Shown one piece after another: positions 1 through 11,960 of a stretch of 64,000 nucleotides of DNA. The notes under the pieces were generated by a model, which saw only the letters and a program-made list of their open reading frames with translations, was not told where the DNA came from and did no database searches. Both the position numbers and the translations under genes were made by a program. Origin of the DNA: Phyto melanocephala (Eukaryota; Arthropoda; Insecta; Diptera; Rhinophoridae). The stretch spans positions 58,947,997 to 59,011,996 of the forward strand of contig OW799237.1 in NCBI GenBank assembly GCA_941918925.1. The letters run 5' to 3'. Position 1 is the stretch's first letter. Each line of letters begins with the position of its first letter.

Positions 1-2329
1 ATCGTTTGTATTTATCAGCTTGATATAATTACGGTATAACAATTAATTATGATTACATTATTAAAAGCTATCAAGTGTCAAATGAAATAAAAAGATAACT
101 TTATTAATATTTATTTTTTTTTTCGATTTTTTTTGTTTTTTAAAATTTACTCTTCTTTAAAAGGCTAATTTTTTGAAGTTTAAAGCAAAACCAGATTTAT
201 GTGTTGAGATTTTGTAATATACGCTCCGGTTTAATTAATTATGCCCACACGATTATGAATATTAAGAAGCTATGCATTCAAATTTTATGACGAAAAAGAA
301 AAATTTTTCTAACTAATAATTTCATTAAGAGAATTGTAATAAATATACTGATGATTGGATCAATTAAAATCCAATGTATGTATATATATTAGGGTGATCG
401 CCTTGGTTTTAAGACCGGTGAAAAACCCGGTTTTTTTCTTGTTGATTTTTTGAATGTCGACTACACCGGGTTTTTTTACCACAAAAGCCGGTTTTATCAT
501 TCTTTAAGTTTAAGTTCATGCAACCAATAGTACCATAGTATATTTTTTACTCAAAAAAATTCAAAAATCAGAAAACTTATTAAATGTCCTTCCATAATAC
601 ATTACAAGCCTTGCTTCTGACATAGAAGTTAATATTTTAACAAAAATTTGGAAGATTCAATGTTTTAAAATATGTGAAACCCAAAATATAGCCAAGTGAA
701 ACAGATGGCATTAAAAGACTAAGCGCAATTAAACTAAGTCACAAAATCTGCATAAATTTGTGTAGAATAAGGAAAACATGATACTGCAGAAGCAAATTGT
801 AATCAATAGAACAAAATATATAAGAAGAAATAAGGATGTAGATTTGATAAGGAGACTATTTTATAATTATTGAACAACAACATTTAGATTCAACAACAAA
901 AAATAATAAAAATGTGTTTATTCTTCTATTGTAAGAAATTTATTTGGTGTTTCAAAAACAAATGTAAACTGAGAAAAATGATTAAACTAAAATATTTTTT
1001 TTAATGAATAGCAGGTACTTTTTACCTTTTTGCACTTACTATTTTCTGTGATAATCAGCAGCTTAATTGAGTTTGTTTTTCCAAATTACTGTTCCCTTAA
1101 TTTACTTCACAATAATAGTGCAAGCGCTCAAAAGATTACAATATTTTTTTTGTTCTCTTTTTCTTACATACGGAGCGAATTTCATACCACTTTGCTTCAA
1201 CAAAATCAAGCGACTTGTACCAAGGACTAAGCACAGCTTAACTAATATGTATATCTGATATAGCACATATGACTTGTATACTAAAATAGTATCCCATATT
1301 ATTATATTTACAATGTCAAAAATATCAGAAAATTAAAACTTAAACTAAAAAATCGAAAAAGTCCAAGCAAAAAAGAAAAAAAAAAAAAATAAATCACAAT
1401 TTAGTTGTCATATTTTGTTTCATGTAGCAAAAACCATGGCAACTTTAAATTTATAAACCCAACGTTTAAATGTAAGGGTAATTGAAGCATGAACTTAACT
1501 TATCGGTTACCTTTAGGTATAATATTTGGTTATAATAAAGAAAAAAAAAATAATTATCTGTCCTTTCACATCCTAATTTTAACATTGAACAAACTTGTTT
1601 TTGCCTTTAAATGAACACTTATTTTAATTGCTCAATCAACACTAAATCGAAACAATTAAAAATATCTGTATGAACAGGGTATTAAGTAAGCCAGAACAAA
1701 TGATTTACAATTAAAAATTTAACATTAATATTATTTGTTCATCTACCTAAGCGACTTAAAGGTGCTTCCTTTTAAATTGTTAACATACGAATTTTAATCT
1801 ACGTTTTTTTTTCGCAGTATCATATTGAAAAATGACATTTCCTCTTAAAAGTTTGTACAATTTTAAAATGCAATTGTGAATCTCTCAGATAAATATTCAT
1901 TATGTTGTGAGGTGAGCAACAGCAACAATGTATACTCTCTTACAAATACATACATATATGCACATGCTATTATTAGACTGTTCATGTATTAAACACCTAT
2001 CCATAATAGAATTTAAACTAATAATACTATTTTAACTTTATTGATTAAATGCAATTTATTTATATGCAGCGTACAACTAAAAAAATACAAATTTGAATCT
2101 CGCAAAAAATAAATAAAGCAATAACTACTATGTGCATACATCTTTTATATATTAACAATATATGTAAACTTTAGTTTTAATATGATTCAATAGTAGTTGC
2201 CAATCAAATACAATTTACTTCTCTTTTATCAATATTTTGTTTTCCCTTGTTATTGATATTTGTAGTGTAACGTAAAAAAAAAAATTAAACTGAAATTCAT
2301 GATAAGAAAATCTAAAATTTTTTGTAGGT
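1..2329. other. AT-rich non-coding DNA
   Basis: No credible gene is visible on either strand; the open frames are short, AT-driven and lack domain signatures. The one structured spot is 405-500, where three ACCGG/CCGGG-type motifs, each followed by a T run, sit within about 95 bp. This could be the remains of a transposon end (hAT-like ends sometimes look like this), but no matching opposite end was found. Confidence 0.6.
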
Positions 2330-2485
2330 TAGTTTAGGTAGAACAGGCAGCTATGATGCAGCTCACTTGAGTCCATTATATTGATCTCTTTGTGATACCT
2401 GAATAGATTAGAAAAGAGAGAAGAAACTAGCAGACCATCACACAACTGACTACTCCACCGGGGCACCCGGTAAATCAATTTTCAT
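2330..2485 (+). repeat. SINE-like or LINE 3'-tail relic
   Basis: This island of higher GC opens with a GGTTAGTTTAGG-type motif, continues through GCTCACTTGAGTCC and TCTTTGTGATACC, and closes near CCACCGGGGCACCCGG. The opening resembles the GGTTAGGTTAGG starts or tails of many dispersed retroposed repeats in flies. No coding frame or clear target-site duplication is seen. I infer a short retroposed repeat; the exact class is open. Confidence 0.4.
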
Positions 2486-2489
2486 TTCA

Positions 2490-3015
2490 TCCTATTATTC
2501 AACTTTCAAAAACATTTTTTTTTAATTTCATTAAATTGTTTTCATTTTCAAAATATTTTTATTTCGATATTAACTGAAAAAGAACAAAATCGCATTGAAC
2601 AAATTTTATCAAAAAATCTAAAAATAATCATGTATAACTTATTTTGTTTTTTTATTAATTGTGTAACCTGAGAAGTTACAAGGAAAATAGTTTTCTAAAT
2701 ACATTGATGTTTAAGTCAATATTGAAAAAAGTGTCACTTAGTCGCAGCATACTTTGTCTGCATTTAATAAAGCTTTTCAATGGTCAATATGTGTATTATT
2801 TGTTCACTTGTTATAAATATAATCTGGAAAAATAATATAAAGCAACATACAAACGAAAAAGTCAAAAAATATTTTATAGTCACCATGGACCTTTGGCCCA
2901 CACTGTAGTAACAAACGTTAATTTTTGTGGTCAAAATATGGGAAAAAGCGGAGACTGTTAAAGACGGAAATTTACCGACGCTTGTTTCGGATTTCATTAC
3001 TAATGCATTTACGAA
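2490..3015. other. AT-rich spacer
   Basis: Nothing recognisable apart from AT-rich sequence. Overlapping open frames around 2764-3142 on both strands have no recognisable domain, and the rightmost runs into the repeat that follows. Confidence 0.5.
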
Positions 3016-3019
3016 TAGT

Positions 3020-3210
3020 AGTATTTGCAACATATGGGGGCTTCAAAAATCTGACGTCAATCAAAACATAGACATACGAGCTTTTCTCAATCGACATCAG
3101 AAAATATACAAATACCTTATGGGGTCGCAAATGAATATGTGAATGGAATGATAAAGCTGTATATACCCTTTCACCACAGCTGAAAAGTGGAAAAAATAAT
3201 CTCTTTCATA
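3020..3210 (-). mobile_element. Helentron-like repeat, diverged 5' part
   Basis: Read on the minus strand, this starts with TATACCC-like sequence near a GTGGTGAAAGGG block, continues through GACCCCATAAGG and TTTTCTGA, and reaches a GAAGCCCCC block. That is the order seen in the better copies at 30498-30792 and 57556-57810. It is a heavily diverged 5' part without the 3' hairpin end. Confidence 0.5.
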
Positions 3211-3317
3211 AGAAATTTATAGTTTAAATAAGCACGGCCTTATTTATAAAAATCATCAAAGGTTTATAAAGGTTTATAAAATCAAACCTTCAAAAAAATT
3301 TTCTTTTCTATACCCTG

Positions 3318-4060
3318 TGTTATTTATTTTTTATTTATTTATTTATTTAAATCAATGGATTCGAGATCCTTGCAGACTTTTAGACGGTACAAATTAGTTA
3401 CATACTTTTAGTTATTCAAGATAAAAGTTTTTTTAGATTTTACAATATTAACGTTAAAAAATCAACATATTGATAAAGTTTATTAAATTCAGTACAAATT
3501 CTTAAAAACGGATCAGAGTTCTGAAATCTCTGACAGATAGTAGATAAAAATAACGTGTAGAACGAGATGGTACATTAAAAGAGATATTGGAGATCAAAAA
3601 TCAGACCAAGAATCAAGTGTACTAGTGTAAGGCAGCATGTATAACGGATTCCAGTTTAGGCCTTGAAGACAAAATAACGGGAATTGTTTTTGTGCAGATT
3701 CAATGCCATTGTTGTAAAAATTTTACATTTGATCCCAAATTATTGAACTATACTCTAGAATAGGCTTGACCAGAGAAGTATATAATTGTTTGTTTATATG
3801 GGTCCATAGACTCCTTCGCCTAGCGTTTTATAAGTTCAAGTACTGCACGTGCTTTGTTAACAGTAACAAAGGTATGTTGAATAAAGTTAAGACGGTTTTG
3901 AGTCTGTCCAGAGTATGACCGTTTAAGACATAATTCACGTTAATATGACATCTAAGAAAGAAACACATGTGTTTGCATTTTTCAGGATTCACTACCATAC
4001 CAATAACCTTTGCAAATTAATAAAAAGACAATCTTGAGTGCTTAAGTAAATATATTAATT
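3318..4060 (-). pseudogene. Jockey-like non-LTR retrotransposon, 3' part of RT ORF
   Basis: Translation of the minus strand with frame changes gives a recognisable C-terminal reverse-transcriptase region. A VVNPEKCKHMCF block (the N-x-x-K-C segment after the YADD motif) is followed by NARRRSLW, the thumb segment KQLYTSLVKPILEYSSIIW, and an IESAQKQFPLFCLQGLNW block. The last part reads as VPSRSTRYFYLLSVRDFR and then stops. Downstream on the element's strand lies a TAAA/TAAAA tail (3318-3352 on the plus strand), as expected for the 3' end of a LINE. No endonuclease or early RT motifs are present, so the copy is 5'-truncated, and the frame is broken. Assignment to the jockey-like group rests on these motifs from memory. 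Confidence 0.75.
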
Positions 4061-4064
4061 AGCG

Positions 4065-5925
4065 AAGAAATAGAGTTTTAATTAAGGCGTAATTTCATGT
4101 AATTGCACGTGGTACTAGGTTGGTGTTTTCGACCTCTGCCTCTCCATTTCATACAACTAAATATGTATTAGCAAAATGATTCCTCTAAAGGAGTATGAAC
4201 TTGTGAAGTTTTCTTAATATTATATTTTTTTAATTATATATAATCACATTTGATGGTAATGATTAGTGCAAATATATCCTTACTTTACATTCTTTTGAAA
4301 TATAATATTAATTATTTGTTTTGTTTTTTCTTATAGCGAGAGTCAATTGCTGAACTCAGAAGGTGTCATAAGGCTCCCAACTATCTTTGAATTAAAAAAA
4401 AACTTTAAAATTATTACGATAAACTTTAAAATACTCTTCATTAAGGCATATTTATTCACAAGATAATCACAGTTCAGAACGACTTTTTCGTTAATATTTT
4501 TTATGTATAAAGTTTGAAATAAATAAATAAATAGAAGAAGAAAGAAAATAGTTTTTTATATATTAAGATTGATAGCTGAAGTTTAAAATAAGTGCATGAA
4601 AAGATAATTAGCTGATGAATCAAGAATACCTAAATAATACATATACCTTGACTTTTAATTCGACTTTATAATTTTTTTAAATTATTACATTGTGACAGTA
4701 CGATCCTTAGGACTCTTGTGAATTCAACAAATTTATGTATAAAGATAAAAGTTGTTCGTTTTAGTGTAATGACTTAAACAACATTGAGGTGTATTTATAC
4801 ATTTCCAACAAAGTGTTTATTAAACTCATCCTTGTTTAATTATATTGTCATGTATGTAATGAACATAAGTATATGTACATATGAAATACATACATACACA
4901 TGTATACATTTATTTAATTTTATTTTGAACATGCCAATTGTGAACTTTTATTCATAAACTACATGTTTAACAGGAAATGAAATAAAATGTTGTGACTCCA
5001 ATACAAAATGATACAATGAAATTAAAACAAACAAGCTCGTACATGTTTCTAACAATTTTACCGTCACTTTTATTTAAGAGGAAAACAATATTAATTAAAC
5101 ATTTTGTTGGCAATATGTTTTAAAATAATTGTGAGAATATTTTAATTAAAAGATTAAAAGTATTTTGGTTTTGTAGATATTTTAAAATTTATAATTTCAA
5201 ACTTTTCAAAGAAAAAAATTTAACTGAATTGTTTTCTATATACCAAAGTTACAACTCAAATTTTTAAACAAGTAGTTTACCGTTCTGGGTTTTTAAAAAT
5301 AAACTTTTTTAAATTGACAAATTGCACTATAATGTATATTCAATATTAATATAACGAGAGACTTTGAATTTTACTATTTTGGATGTTTTTTTGAGATAAA
5401 ACTACCATTTTGTAACTCTTTCGACCGAAGTTTTTAACCCAATTTCACAACTAGTCAAGGTAACTTTTTTTTTTTGATATAAATAAAAAAAGTGCAGCAT
5501 TAAAAAAATATTTTTAGTTTATTTAAAGCTTTATTTAAATTTACTTATATAAATTTGTCAAATAATTTAGTACAACATCTGTCAAAAACTCTAATAAATA
5601 AAAAAAAATATTTTCTATGGAAATCCTTTATCATTAATCCTTTTTGATAAATTTATTTATTAAATTTGGTTTCATTTTTTCATACAAGAAGGAAAAATAT
5701 AGAAGAGTTTTTCTCTGAGAGGGAGAATGGATGAAAATATCAAATAATTATTTTCTAAAACGCAACACATAGTCATATTTTATGGTTTTAAATAAAAATT
5801 ACCACCAGCAACTTAAATCATTAATAAAATAATATTCATTAGTATTAATTAGGATTAAGATTGAAAAAATCTTAACACATATAAATCGCAATAGTTTGTA
5901 AATAGTTGATTCTAGAGTTTTTAAA
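4065..5925. other. AT-rich non-coding DNA
   Basis: No gene, repeat family or structured element was recognised. It contains A/T homopolymer runs and scattered CATACA-type motifs near 4870-4910. Confidence 0.6.
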
Positions 5926-5928
5926 CAT

Positions 5929-7757
5929 TTTTATACCCGCCACCAAAAAAATGGTGGGGGTATATTCATTTTGTCATTCCGTTTGTAACACATCGAAATA
6001 TCCATTTTAGACCCAATAAAGTATATATATTCTGAATCGGGGTTTGATTTTATGACGATCTAGTTATGTCCATCCGTCTGTCCGTCTGTTGAAAGCACGA
6101 TAGAGGTCGCACCGAAAAAGCTAGGGGGCTTAAATTTTGCCAGAATCTTTCTTATAGACAAGTTTTGTTTGGTATTGAAAATGGGCTAAATTGGAATATT
6201 AGGAAGAGAGTTATAGCTCGTAAAGCAAGAGTAGGTCGAAAAAACCGTGTCCTTCGCACGTCGAATAAAATTGAATTGTATCCAGACGCATAAACATAGA
6301 GTCATGAAACTTCGAATATATATTTATCGAGTCAAAAGAACATTTTTTCCTGAAAATCGCTTAAATCTATGAATTAGGAAAAGTGTTATCGTTCAAAATG
6401 TACGAAAATTTATACCGCACAGTGTATTTTTCGGTATATTTAAAAACAAAATCGTCATAAAAGCAACAAAATGGAATGTACGACTCTGAAATTTTGCACT
6501 CTTTTCTTTTTGGTCAGACGCTTTTTTGTGACGGAAAATCAATGTGCCACGCCTACTTTTACGCCCACCTCCCATATAACGTTTTACCTAAAATTCATAT
6601 AATTTCTCTATAAATAAAGATTTTGGAATAATAAAGGGCTATATTGAAAAACCTAAGTTGTACTCATTCGCAAAAATAACTCTGACACGTGACCTACCGT
6701 TAATGAAATTTAAAAGCTCATTGCTACGTATATCCTTCTAATCAATGTAATTGTTGTGCCAAAAAGTTTAGGTGAAACGCCCACTTTAACGCCTACCTCC
6801 CATATAACGGTTTATCTTAAATTCATGTAATTTCTCTATTGACAAAGTTTTTGGGAAAATAAAGGACTATATTGAAATATCTAAGTTGTATTTATTAGCA
6901 GAAACTTTATTGACACGCCTACTTTAACGCCCACTTTCATTGAAAGACTACATTTGCAAAAGCATTTTAGTAGCATATCGAAGTTATAAAGGGTAGTTAC
7001 ATTTTAAGGACCGATGTTGAATTTAAATAAAACTCAAATTATTTAGGATATTATTATTATTTCTTTTTGTAATTATAATATTTGTATGGTTCAATTATGT
7101 ATTTAACAAAATATCGGCCAAATGCCCCCCCCCCCCATCCTTGGCGCCACTCCTCTATCTGATGGTTCAAATTTTCAATGACTATGTTGATGCTCAATTG
7201 TTGGGCACGATGATGAGTCGAGGTTGACTGCTCTTTTGCCACACTATCGCAAAAAGCAGCAGTGGTTCCCATTCAACGCACTAAGAAGGCATTCACAGAT
7301 TTTCTAACATTTTATACAGACCTGTTTTGCAGAAATTTAAATATTTGTTACCATTCTCCCGATTGTGGACGAATTTGAACGATTATTTTGATCAAAAGAA
7401 TTACGAAGTGCACAAAATGCATTTTGATTTGAACGCCCATTTTTATAAAAAACCTGAATAACTTTAAAGCGTTGCTTATTTGCGTATCTTTCCACAGATC
7501 AAATTGAGTAAGTTTGAGATTGAGAAATGTCAAATGAAATGCAGAAAACAAATTTAAAGACTAGGTGTGGTTCACCTTCAACATGGGCCCTTAAAATTTT
7601 ACCACCCTCTACAAAGAAAGTGATACATATTTTATTATAAAGAGATTATTCCATAGCGATTAACAAATTAATAAATATTGTGCTTTAAATGTACACAAAA
7701 TTGGTGGTGGGTATAAAAGATTCGGCACAGCCGAATATAGTGCTCTTACTTGTTTTT
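5929..7757 (+). mobile_element. DINE-1/Helentron-type element, full-length copy
   Basis: Both ends are visible. The 5' end has TATACCCGCCACC (5932-5944) followed at once by a complementary GGTGGGGGTATA, then a block with CATTCCGTTTGTAACAC and a CCGTCTGTCCGTCTG stretch. The 3' end has GGTGGTGGGTATA (7703-7715), the inverse of the 5' motif, then a perfect 7-bp stem hairpin ATTCGGC-ACA-GCCGAAT (7720-7736) and a terminus ending CTCTTACTTGTTTT. Subterminal inverted repeats plus a hairpin just inside the 3' end are the layout of Drosophila DINE-1 and Helentron-associated repeats. No Rep/helicase gene is present, so it is non-autonomous. Two ~145-bp internal units (6542-6690 and 6772-6917) are tandem-like duplicates. 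A mariner-type element occupies 6992-7606. Confidence 0.75.
6992..7606 (-). mobile_element. Tc1/mariner-type element nested in the Helentron-like copy
   Basis: Imperfect terminal inverted repeats of about 30 bp (GGTGGTTAAATTTTAAGGGC type) bound this 615-bp insert. On the minus strand a frameshifted frame resembles the N-terminal helix-turn-helix of insect Tc1/mariner transposases, including ENGRSNQNAF-type residues seen better in the sister copy at 30942-31541. It continues with STSTHHRAQQLSI and then joins directly a C-terminal GGxxADIL stretch. The catalytic core is missing, so this is an internally deleted non-autonomous copy. A 12-base C run at about 7125-7136 breaks the frame. Confidence 0.7.
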
Positions 7758-7759
7758 TA

Positions 7760-8074
7760 TTAAATTGATATTATAACAAATTACAAAAAGATAAAACTTC
7801 TTAGTAGAGATTTGATGGACAGGAAACCATTTGATTTGATTCTATATTATAATTAAACTTAATTTTGTATTCTTATTAAGCAGTATAAACTTTATAAAAT
7901 TTTATCAGTTCTGTACTGCAATATAAGACCTCTTAGTCATTCGTACGGGACAAAAAATAAAAATTTATAAATAAAAAAAATAATTAATATTTTTATCATT
8001 TATGTCCACTAACCAATTAAGCATTTGTCTAAATTTGATCATTAAATGTTTTCTTTCTAACAAAATTTCAATAT
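7760..8074. other. AT-rich spacer
   Basis: No feature recognised between the Helentron-like 3' terminus and the mariner remnant. Confidence 0.6.
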
Positions 8075-8649
8075 GCTAGTCATTTTAAAGTTCGGTTAAC
8101 TAAACGTTTATCAAACGTTGAACGCAATAAATCGAATGTGGCATGAGATGTGTGACAAGTTGCACCATCCTGTTGAAACCAAACATCGTTCACATCAATA
8201 CCATGAAGAGCGGGCACAAAGAAATTCGTTATTATGTTACGAACGTTGACTTTATTAACCTTAATGGTTGTGCCGTCCTCATGTTTAAAAAAATATGGGC
8301 CATGATGCCTGTGCTCCACAAGCCGCACAAAGTCAGTGGGTAAGAAAATGTTGGGGTTTTCTGAGCCCTAAATACGGCATTTCTGCTTATTAGCAAAATG
8401 AAAATTAGCTTCATGCGAAAAGATGATTTTTTATGACATTTTCGTGCAATTTTAGATTAATTGTCTTTGTTTTGGAAATAAATTTCCAATAAATCCCAAC
8501 GTTGCTCAAGCGTAAATCGATTCATTTCGTTCAGCGGAGATAATAAACGGAATTTTGTGATAAAATAGAATGAGATAAGTATTGCCAGATTCGAAATAAA
8601 TGCTTGCTTAAATTTAAACCAATAGATGGCCCACCCTTTATTATAAAAT
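8075..8649 (-). pseudogene. Tc1/mariner-type transposase remnant with one TIR
   Basis: The minus strand starts at a terminal inverted repeat (TTTATAATAAAGGGTGGGCC, 8627-8648). It has a possible N-terminal start reading MNRFTLEQRWDLLEIYFQN, jumps over a deletion to the catalytic domain with EANFHFANKQKC and SENPN, and is then open as HHGPYFFKHEDG, VNVRNIITNFFVPAL and WFQQDGATCHTS, which holds the second catalytic aspartate. The expected first catalytic motif FSDEAHF reads FSHEANF, so that aspartate is replaced by histidine. The third catalytic block and the other TIR are absent. The same TIR family bounds the element at 47452-47857. Dead copy. Confidence 0.8.
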
Positions 8650-9458
8650 GTTTCTATGACATGTTGTAATAAATATATTTCCGAACATTTAAACAATATC
8701 TTAGATGAATTGATTTAAATTATTCCATAAAAATAGTTTATCAAAGCAAACCTGTACAACATTCACACATCCAGATGTAATTACACACATACATTTATAC
8801 ATGCATACGCTTAACAAAGTGTTACTACCACAAATGAAACTTGAGACCGAAAAAATATAATAAAATAAATTTTAGATTCAATATGGTAGTATTTAAATAT
8901 AAATCTCAATGTATTCATGTTTAATCTAATTATATATGTATTTTACTCATGTTTGGATAAGTGAATAATGTTAAATGAAATCAATTTTGTAAATCAACGT
9001 ACCGACTTTCTTTTTGTAACTAATTTATGTGTGTATATATTTTTACATTTAATAGAGACAACAAGTAATTATTGCGAACGAAAAATGATACAAAATCCTG
9101 TTTCAAAAATATTCAATTGTTAACCTTCGTTCTCTATCACTCTCATCATGTTGGAAAAGTGTAGTAATTTCTGTTAGTAAACTACATTGTATGTATGCAC
9201 AGTTAGTAGTAGCTCAAATAACCGTAGCATTTACATATATATTTACGTTTTTAGATAAACAATGAGAACAATAATGAGGACAGGTGGCGAAACGTAAATA
9301 CGTACGCAAACTCTATTATGATAAAATAAGCTCGAGGAAAAAACAATTAGAATAATTTACAGTGGCTCAACAACTGATTTAAAAAAAAAAAAAAAAAAAA
9401 AAAGAATTAAATAATATAATAAATGAATGTTTTCGATCTTTTAATTTATATAAACAGT
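8650..9458. other. AT-rich non-coding DNA
   Basis: Nothing but AT-rich sequence, CATACA motifs around 8785-8815 and a 20-plus A run near 9380-9402. Confidence 0.6.
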
Positions 9459-9607
9459 TTCTTCTATTGAGCTTGAGATCACTTTTCTTAATAAAAAATA
9501 GTTTCACAAGATCTAGAAAATAAAATTGAAACTATTTTTTATTAAGAGGAAAATAAAATTGAAACTATTTTTTATTAAGAAAAGTGATCTCAAGCTCAGT
9601 AGAAGAA
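9459..9607. repeat. Foldback (hairpin MITE-like) element
   Basis: The left arm beginning TTCTTCTATTGAGCTTGAG is matched by an inverted right arm ending CTCAGTAGAAGAA, with about 48 bp nearly perfectly paired. The right arm carries a direct duplication of about 31 bp containing TTGAAACTATTTTTTATTAA. No coding capacity. Confidence 0.8.
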
Positions 9608-9854
9608 TTAAATAATAAATAAAACTAGAGAAATATTAAACAAATTTTATTTTAAATAAAGTCCTTGTGATAAGAACATAATTATGAATTATCTTTAAAA
9701 TACATAAAGTTTTCTTGCAATTGAATTCTCCTTAAGTATAGTTTTATTGGCAGCCATATTAAAAAAACGTAAATATAAAAAAAAAATTTATTATTTTTTT
9801 TTTAAGTACAGGATGGCAACTACTGTTATATTAAACGATCTCTTTTGACAGGCT

Positions 9855-11345
9855 TACTGACTCTTACTGGGCGAGGGGTTGATTTCATTATTGTCTCTAT
9901 GATGAAGAGTAGGGCTGTACATCTAAGTAGCGGATGCGTCAGTATTCGTCAGAAGTACTGCCCACAGGAAGGTGTTTCATCACCTCTTCTTTGGACTATA
10001 ACTGTAGACAACCATCTCAGGTGATTGGAATTGATGGGCATACACAATATAGGGTATGCGCATGATGTGGCAATTATGGTGAGTGCGAAGTTCATTGGCT
10101 GCATGAGACGGGCTCTTAGTATAACCGAGGCATGGTTCAGTGAACAGAGCCTTACCATAAATACTGCGAAGTCGGATGTTATGCTTTCACTTGTAGGAGG
10201 AATGATATAGAGATTGGATCTCTAACGCTTTTTGGGACCGATATCAACGTTTCCATGAAGATGAATTATATGGGAAAAACGCTTGATACGAAACTTAACT
10301 GGACTGGTCACGTTGAGGCAAGGATACGGAAAACGAAGAGGATTTTGCATCAGTGTAAGCGAGTGTGTGGCCGTAGGAGAGGATTCTCACCAAAGGCTGC
10401 ACATTAGATTTATACGACGATGGTAAGATCGATAATCACTTACGCGTCTGTCGTTTGGTGTCAGAAAGCTACTCAAGTGATAACCAAGCGGAAGTTGGGT
10501 GAAGTTCAGAGGATTGCTTTTATTGGTATATGTGGTGCGATGCGTACTTCTCCGACGCAGGCAATGAAGGCAATACTAGGATTGCTGCTTTTGGACTTGT
10601 TTATAAGGAAAACGACGGCAATGGCAGCACTGCGGATGGAAAAGGATGAAACATGGTTTCCTTTTGGAAGTAATTTGGGGTATAGGAGTATTCTAGATCT
10701 TGTGAATAACGAGGGAGACTCAGATGTCGATAGAGCGCAGAAAACGGGTGAAAGTAGTTGAGAGGCTACATCTCAGGCAGAGATGCTTAAATTGCTGCAT
10801 GCGTTGGACCACTTGCTGGGAGATTATAGCAATTGATAACCAGATGTGAACTCGAAACTGGTTCTCCAATGTGTTCGGAAGCACAATAGGTTTGCCTCTG
10901 TGAACGAGGTAACGATAATGTGTGGCAGACGAACTTGCGATAAGGGAGCTGCTGTAGCATTCTGCGGACCGGAATCTAGAATTGTTCTTGGGGATGGAAT
11001 GGTGCGGGCGAAGGTTCTACAATGGGTGATTTCTATGAACCTTAAAAGGTGGTAACGTATGGTGCTCGGAGGACCCCTTGGAGGGATATAATCGAAGGAC
11101 TCTAAACTGGATAACGGCTCTGATCACAGTGCACGGCAACTTCAAATATCATCTGTACAGGATTAAGGTTGTGGAGAATGATGTTTGCAGAATGTGCTTG
11201 AGACTTCTGAGACAGCAGCGCATGTACTATGCTAATGTCCGGCAATGGCTAGCAGCAGACTTAGTACCACCGGCAGGCATACGTTGGATATGAGTGCTAT
11301 GCGGGAAATTAGTCTAGGGCAGATTCTAGTGATTACAAAAACTCT
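9855..11345 (+). pseudogene. I/R1-group non-LTR retrotransposon remnant (RT + RNase H)
   Basis: Successive plus-strand frames give, in order, a degenerate GCxQGGVLSPLLW block (read as CPQEGVSSPLLW), the RT active site YADD degraded to YAHD (GYAHDVAIMVSAKF, near 10047-10090), and LNWTGHVEARIRK. The thumb-like region 10420-10761 reads IITYASVVW and GAMRTSPTQAMKAILGL. An RNase-H-like block follows (KGAAVAFCGPESR), and finally a zinc-knuckle-like tail with CRMC and ETSETAAHV. RNase H after RT and the GAMRTTP-type motif point to the I/LOA/R1 side of the LINE tree. Frameshifts and stops make it inactive. The 5' half (endonuclease, ORF1) is missing. Confidence 0.8.
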
Positions 11346-11560
11346 GTGATAATTATTATAGATAATCATCAGTCTACAATGTGAAGTCACAAAAGTCTAG
11401 AGCAAACGCCTGGGATGACGCGGGACTCAGTGAGGTCGGGGATACCCTTTTTAGGTAGCCTCGTAATCTCTGTGAAACGAAGGGGTCCAAAAGACACCCG
11501 TTTATGGAAGAGTTCTGCTTCGATATCCCCTCTACATGTATATATAAATATTATATATAC
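11346..11560. other. Short GC-richer segment after the LINE, unassigned
   Basis: Positions 11400-11535 are clearly richer in GC than their neighbours and may be the LINE's 3' untranslated tail or another repeat. I do not recognise a product in any frame. Confidence 0.3.
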
Positions 11561-11960
11561 ACCGATAAAGAAAAAACTATCCAACACTTTACGAAAAAAA
11601 CTTTCGTAGTAACATTTTTTTGTAAAACAAACGAAAGTTTTGTACATATCACCAAAAAAATATGGGCAACATTTTTAAACATTTACGAAAGCAACGAAAA
11701 GCCTTTGTCATTATTATTTTCGTGAAATTGACCACACTTGCATCAAAACAATGAAAAACTTGTAGGCTAAGCATCTCTAGTATTACGAAAATAATGAAAA
11801 CTTTTCGTATATTTCTATTATCGTAAAATACACAAAACTCTCGTAGAAATTACGAACAATAACTTTAGGCAAGATTTTTATAATATTACGAAATGTTCGT
11901 GCATATCATGAAAAGAATTCCAGGTTAGAATTTTATTTTACATAATTAAGAAAAAACCTG
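11560..11960. repeat. ACGAAA/TTTCGT motif-rich segment
   Basis: About ten occurrences of TTACGAAA, ACGAAA or the inverse TTTCGTA within 400 bp, several in inverted pairs, give locally alternating hairpin potential. Spacing is irregular, so it is not a clean satellite. Likely a decayed palindromic repeat. Confidence 0.4.

Noticed and set aside
7125..7136. 12-base C run
   Set aside because: Homopolymer inside a mariner remnant; may be sequencing or replication slippage, no function inferred.
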